A DNA stretch of 35,005 nt from Nonomuraea turkmeniaca (GTDB lineage: Bacteria; Actinomycetota; Actinomycetes; Streptosporangiales; Streptosporangiaceae). The translations under genes were made by a program, and so were the position numbers. The notes below the pieces were generated by a model, which had not been told where the DNA came from, searched no databases, and saw only the letters and a list, made by a program, of their open reading frames with translations. The stretch is from positions 1 to 35,005 of the forward strand of contig NZ_VCKY01000107.1 in NCBI RefSeq assembly GCF_005889735.1, read 5' to 3'. Positions 32,575 through 35,005 of this stretch are shown one piece after another (the first letter of the stretch is position 1; each line of letters opens with the position of its first letter).

Positions 32575-32643
32575 GGCTACAGGCCGTGTCCGGACCCGCG
32601 CAGGGGTCTGCCGACGGGAAGCAGGGAATTATCCGTCGGCGCG

Positions 32644-32781
32644 TCAGCGGTCCGCAACGCGATAAACGAAGCGCAGGCCCGACCAGATCGGGTCGATGGC
32701 GGCGACCTTGTTGTCGACCAGGCCCACGGACAGGCCGTAGCCCCGGATGGGATTCTCGGACAGGTCCGAATATCCGGCCAT
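32644..32781 (-). CDS. Small ORF, 45 aa, hypothetical
   Basis: ATG 32781 to TGA 32644: MAGYSDLSENPIRGYGLSVG, then LVDNKVAAIDPIWSGLRFVY and RVADR. Nearly all third positions are G or C, unlike the other frames here, and GGGGGA precedes the ATG, rather close. It contains no membrane helix or known motif; the GLSVGLVDNKVAAI stretch suggests a beta-rich fold. It could be a complete small protein or the tail of a decayed gene, since no stop lies close upstream in the same frame. It lies between the ABC exporter and the esterase. Confidence 0.5.
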   Translation of the reverse strand: MAGYSDLSENPIRGYGLSVGLVDNKVAAIDPIWSGLRFVYRVADR

Positions 32782-32832
32782 GTCCCCCAACGTGACACAA
32801 CGCCGAAATATCCGCGTAAGGGACGAGATACT

Positions 32833-32844
32833 TACTGGCCGGTA
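32833..32844. promoter_or_regulatory. Imperfect dyad before the esterase gene
   Basis: TACTGGCCGGTA is a near-palindrome in the 105-base spacer between the small ORF and the esterase, about 43 bases before the ATG. Its form resembles TetR-family sites. A ribosome site GGAGG follows nearer the start. Confidence 0.35.
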
Positions 32845-32886
32845 GGAATCGGCTCAGCGGGGAAGGAGGATCTACGGAGGGTCACT

Positions 32887-33867
32887 ATGCGGATCGACGG
32901 GGATGTGGTTCCCGAATACCCCTTGAGCTGGCAGGCCCGTGCGCTGATCGGCCTGATGCGCGGGACGTTGAAGCCGGCCTCCAGCCTCTTGATGCGCCAT
33001 CCGCTCGCGCTGGCGGGGGCGGCCCAGCTCGGGAGGCTCGCGCGGCTCGTGCAGGTGCCGCAGCCGGCGCACGTCTCCATCGTGCCCGCCGCCTTCTCCG
33101 ACTGTGGCGGCGAGTGGGTGCGCGGGGGCCAGGGACTCGACGAGGACAAGGCGTTGTTGTACTTCCACGGGGGCGGCTACTTCTCCTGCTCGCCGCGTAC
33201 ACACCGGTCCATCACGTGGCGGCTGTCGGTGACGGCCAGGCGACCGGTGCTGGCGCTCGACTACCGCCAGGGCCCGGTGTACAGGCTGGCCGACTCGCTG
33301 GCCGACGCCCTCGACGCCTACGACTGCCTGCTGCGGCGCGGCCACGCCCCTGAGGACATCATCGTCGCGGGCGACTCCGCCGGCGGCCATCTGACACTGG
33401 CGGCCCTGCTGGCGATGCGCGACCGAGGGCTGCCGCTGCCCGCGGCGGCGATCTGCCTGTCGCCCTGGGCGGACCTGACCGACATCCCGCGCCGCGCGAA
33501 CCGCTGGCAGGATCCCCTGCTGCCGGCCAGCCGGGTGCGATGGCTGGCACGCCGGTGGACCTCGGGGCTCGATCCGCGTGACCCGCTGGTCTCGCCGGTG
33601 CACGGCGACTTCACGGGGCTGCCACCGCTCATGATCGTGACCGGCTCCACCGAGGTGCTGCGTGACGAGGCGCGGCGGGTGGCCGAACGGGCGCGGCGGG
33701 ACGGGGTTCTCGTCAGGTACGAGGAATGGCGGCGTATGCCGCATGTGTTCCCTATTTTGGCGGACGTGTTGCCCGAGGCTCGGCTGGCGTTCCGGCACAT
33801 GGCGCGGTTCCTTGCCGCGGTCGGGGCCGGACCGGCCGCGGCGATGGACGACACCGCGGCCGCCTGA
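32887..33867 (+). CDS. Alpha/beta hydrolase, HSL-family esterase/lipase
   Basis: 326 residues. The oxyanion-hole motif is H94-GGGYF, and the nucleophile is Ser164 in GDSAGG. Asp260 in GSTEVLRDEARR and His286 in MPHVFPIL complete the triad. This is the hormone-sensitive-lipase (family IV) arrangement. The N-terminal ~60 residues form the cap: SWQARALIGLMRGTLKPASS. No signal peptide, so it acts in the cytoplasm, likely on short acyl esters. GGAGG lies upstream of ATG 32887. It is followed, after 90 bases, by the iron-regulated reductase; co-regulation is not evident. Confidence 0.92.
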   Translation: MRIDGDVVPEYPLSWQARALIGLMRGTLKPASSLLMRHPLALAGAAQLGRLARLVQVPQPAHVSIVPAAFSDCGGEWVRGGQGLDEDKALLYFHGGGYFSCSPRTHRSITWRLSVTARRPVLALDYRQGPVYRLADSLADALDAYDCLLRRGHAPEDIIVAGDSAGGHLTLAALLAMRDRGLPLPAAAICLSPWADLTDIPRRANRWQDPLLPASRVRWLARRWTSGLDPRDPLVSPVHGDFTGLPPLMIVTGSTEVLRDEARRVAERARRDGVLVRYEEWRRMPHVFPILADVLPEARLAFRHMARFLAAVGAGPAAAMDDTAAA

Positions 33868-33916
33868 ACCGGGAGTAAGATCCGGCTCCTAGTGGCGAGC
33901 TCGGCAAGACAGAGTA

Positions 33917-33935
33917 TAAGGTTAGGCATACCTAA
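33917..33935. promoter_or_regulatory. Iron box (IdeR/DmdR/DtxR operator)
   Basis: The 19 bases match the DtxR-family consensus TTAGGTTAGSCTAACCTAA at 16 positions, counted by hand. They contain the dyad GTTAGG-cata-CCTAAC (33921-33936). The site ends 22 bases before the ATG of the siderophore-interacting gene, where a repressor would block transcription when iron is plentiful. Confidence 0.88.
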
Positions 33936-33957
33936 CTCTGTCAGGGGGATGTTCTCT

Positions 33958-34794
33958 ATGGCTGAAAAGCCCACGGACCATCATCGAGGTGTCGTCCTGC
34001 GGACCGAGCGGCTCTCACCGCACATGGTCCGTGTCGTGGTCGGCGGTGACGGGCTGGCCGACTTCGCCATCTCGGGCCTGACCGACCACTATGTGAAGAT
34101 CGTCTTCCCCTATGAGGATGTGCGATATCCCGAGCCGTTCAGCGTGAAGGCCTGTCGTGAGACCATGCCGCGCGAGCACTGGCCGCGGCTGCGCACGTAC
34201 ACCGTGCGGGCCTGGGACCCGGACGCTCGCGAGCTGACCCTCGACTTCGTGGTCCACGGCGACGAGGGGCTGGCCGGGCCGTGGGCGGAACGCGCCGCGC
34301 CGGGCGACGTCGTGCTCCTGCTGGGGCCCGGCGGCGGCTACGCGCCCGACCCGGAGGCGGATTGGCATCTGCTGGTGGGCGACGAGAGCGCGCTGCCGGC
34401 CATCGCGGCCTCGCTCGAGGTGCTGCCTGACGGGGTGCTCGCGCATGTCCTGGTGGAGGTGGACGGGCCGGAGGACGAGCTGAAGCTGGGCACTGCCGCG
34501 GACGCGCGGATCACATGGCTGTACCGGGGCGGCCGGCCCGTGGGCGAGGCCCTGGTGAAGGCCGTGCACGAGCTGGACTTCCCGGATGGGGACGTGCACG
34601 CGTTCGTGCACGGCGAAGCCGGTTTCGTCAAGCAGCTCCGCCGCCATCTGCGGATGGAGCGGGGGATCGCCATGGACCGGCTGTCGATCTCCGGGTACTG
34701 GCGGCTCGGGGTGGACGACGAGGGCTGGCGCGCGGTCAAGCGCGACTGGAACCGCGAGGTCGAGGCCGAGGAAGCCGCCGCCATCGCCAGCTGA
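33958..34794 (+). CDS. Siderophore-interacting protein (FAD-dependent ferric-siderophore reductase)
   Basis: 278 residues, the usual size for the SIP/ViuB group, which reduces ferric siderophores in the cytoplasm. The flavin-binding motif is R79-TYTVR, followed by VVHGDEGLAGPWAERAAPGD. The NAD(P)H domain has LLGPGGGYAPDPEADWHLLV, GDESALPAIAASLEVLP and, at the end, HGEAGFVKQLRRHL and SGYWRLGVDDEGWRAVKRDW. ATG 33958 is chosen because GGGGGAT lies 9 bases upstream. ATG 33949 is too close to it. The iron box directly upstream shows iron-repressed expression. There is no siderophore synthesis or uptake gene in the window, so it may act on siderophores made or imported by other loci. Confidence 0.94.
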   Translation: MAEKPTDHHRGVVLRTERLSPHMVRVVVGGDGLADFAISGLTDHYVKIVFPYEDVRYPEPFSVKACRETMPREHWPRLRTYTVRAWDPDARELTLDFVVHGDEGLAGPWAERAAPGDVVLLLGPGGGYAPDPEADWHLLVGDESALPAIAASLEVLPDGVLAHVLVEVDGPEDELKLGTAADARITWLYRGGRPVGEALVKAVHELDFPDGDVHAFVHGEAGFVKQLRRHLRMERGIAMDRLSISGYWRLGVDDEGWRAVKRDWNREVEAEEAAAIAS

Positions 34795-34802
34795 CCCCCG
34801 GC

Positions 34803-34830
34803 CGGACCACGCGACGTCACCTACGGTCCG
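34803..34830 (+). terminator. Possible hairpin after the siderophore-interacting gene
   Basis: CGGACC-N16-GGTCCG, 6-bp arms, starts 9 bases after the stop. Weak, with a long loop and no T-tract. Confidence 0.3.
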
Positions 34831-34897
34831 CCGGCTTACGCCCCGCATCGCCTGACGCGACCTCAGCGGCCGGCGCCACTGTGCCTGCCCAAGGTCT

Positions 34898-35005
34898 TCA
34901 GGCCGCCTGCACGTGAGCCGGCCGAGCCGGTGCGCGGGCCGGCCGAGCCAAGGACGGACGGGCCGTGGGGTGGGTGCCGTGGGTGTGGGTGCCGCGGCCG
35001 TGGGG
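34898..35005 (-). CDS. Possible C-terminal tail of a minus-strand protein entering from the right edge
   Basis: The minus strand is open from the edge for 35 codons to TGA at 34898-34900. It reads PHGRGTHTHGTHPTARPSLA, then RPARAPARPAHVQAA, a Pro/Ala/His/Arg-rich low-complexity tail. A 12-bp direct repeat GCCGGCCGAGCC (34917-34928, 34938-34949) lies inside. The composition is compatible with a disordered tail but equally with non-coding GC-rich DNA. Confidence 0.25.
   Translation of the reverse strand, partial: PHGRGTHTHGTHPTARPSLARPARAPARPAHVQAA

Noticed and set aside
34950..35005. GTGGGTGCCG-like repeats at the right edge as a CRISPR or functional array
   Set aside because: Units are short, irregular and GC-biased with no spacers. 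Simple low complexity is enough to explain them.

Overview
This window is GC-rich chromosomal DNA from an actinomycete. The third codon position is almost always G or C, GTG starts are common, genes overlap by ATGA/GTGA, and the window carries typical actinobacterial families: RamB-type regulator, GpgS, an ABC sugar importer without its own ATPase, and an IdeR/DmdR-type iron box. The gene complement fits a Streptosporangiales organism (Nonomuraea-like), but that placement is inference. I see no tRNA, rRNA, CRISPR, insertion sequence or prophage.

Layout. (1) 1-3.7 kb: a MacB/LolD-type ABC system on the minus strand (cut permease, ATPase, a 45-residue membrane peptide), divergent from a NarL-type histidine kinase/response regulator pair. 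(2) 3.7-7.6 kb: a truncated, frameshifted FAD monooxygenase remnant, an MFS exporter convergent with a TetR regulator, and two convergent SAM-dependent methyltransferases. (3) 7.7-11.2 kb: a tightly overlapped chromate operon in which ChrB is split into two genes (chrB-N, chrB-C, MFS, chrA). (4) 11.6-13.1 kb: a MarR regulator divergent from a secreted SMP-30-like beta-propeller, with a perfect palindrome between them. (5) 13.3-18.9 kb: central carbon and storage metabolism. aceA (isocitrate lyase) is divergent from a RamB/PrpR-type regulator, which is followed on the minus strand by gpgS, a small conserved protein and an acyl-CoA dehydrogenase.

(6) 19.0-28.3 kb: the most interesting locus. 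A DeoR regulator and a GH4 6-phospho-glycosidase lie on one strand. On the other are a PfkB kinase, a lipoprotein solute-binding protein, two ABC permeases and a large secreted PIG-L/LmbE deacetylase with a CBM9-like domain interrupted by a 27-bp in-frame minisatellite. Read as a pathway, an extracellular N-acetylated glycan is trimmed or deacetylated outside the cell, imported, phosphorylated by the PfkB kinase, then cleaved by the NAD-dependent GH4 enzyme under DeoR control. The substrate cannot be read from the sequence.

(7) 28.3-35.0 kb: a YcnI-type copper-binding protein with a membrane partner, an unknown four-helix membrane protein, a three-gene ABC-2-like exporter, a 45-codon small ORF, an HSL-family esterase, and a siderophore-interacting reductase behind a clear iron box. 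Perfect or near-perfect hairpins separate several transcription units (after aceA, and between the PIG-L gene and ycnI).
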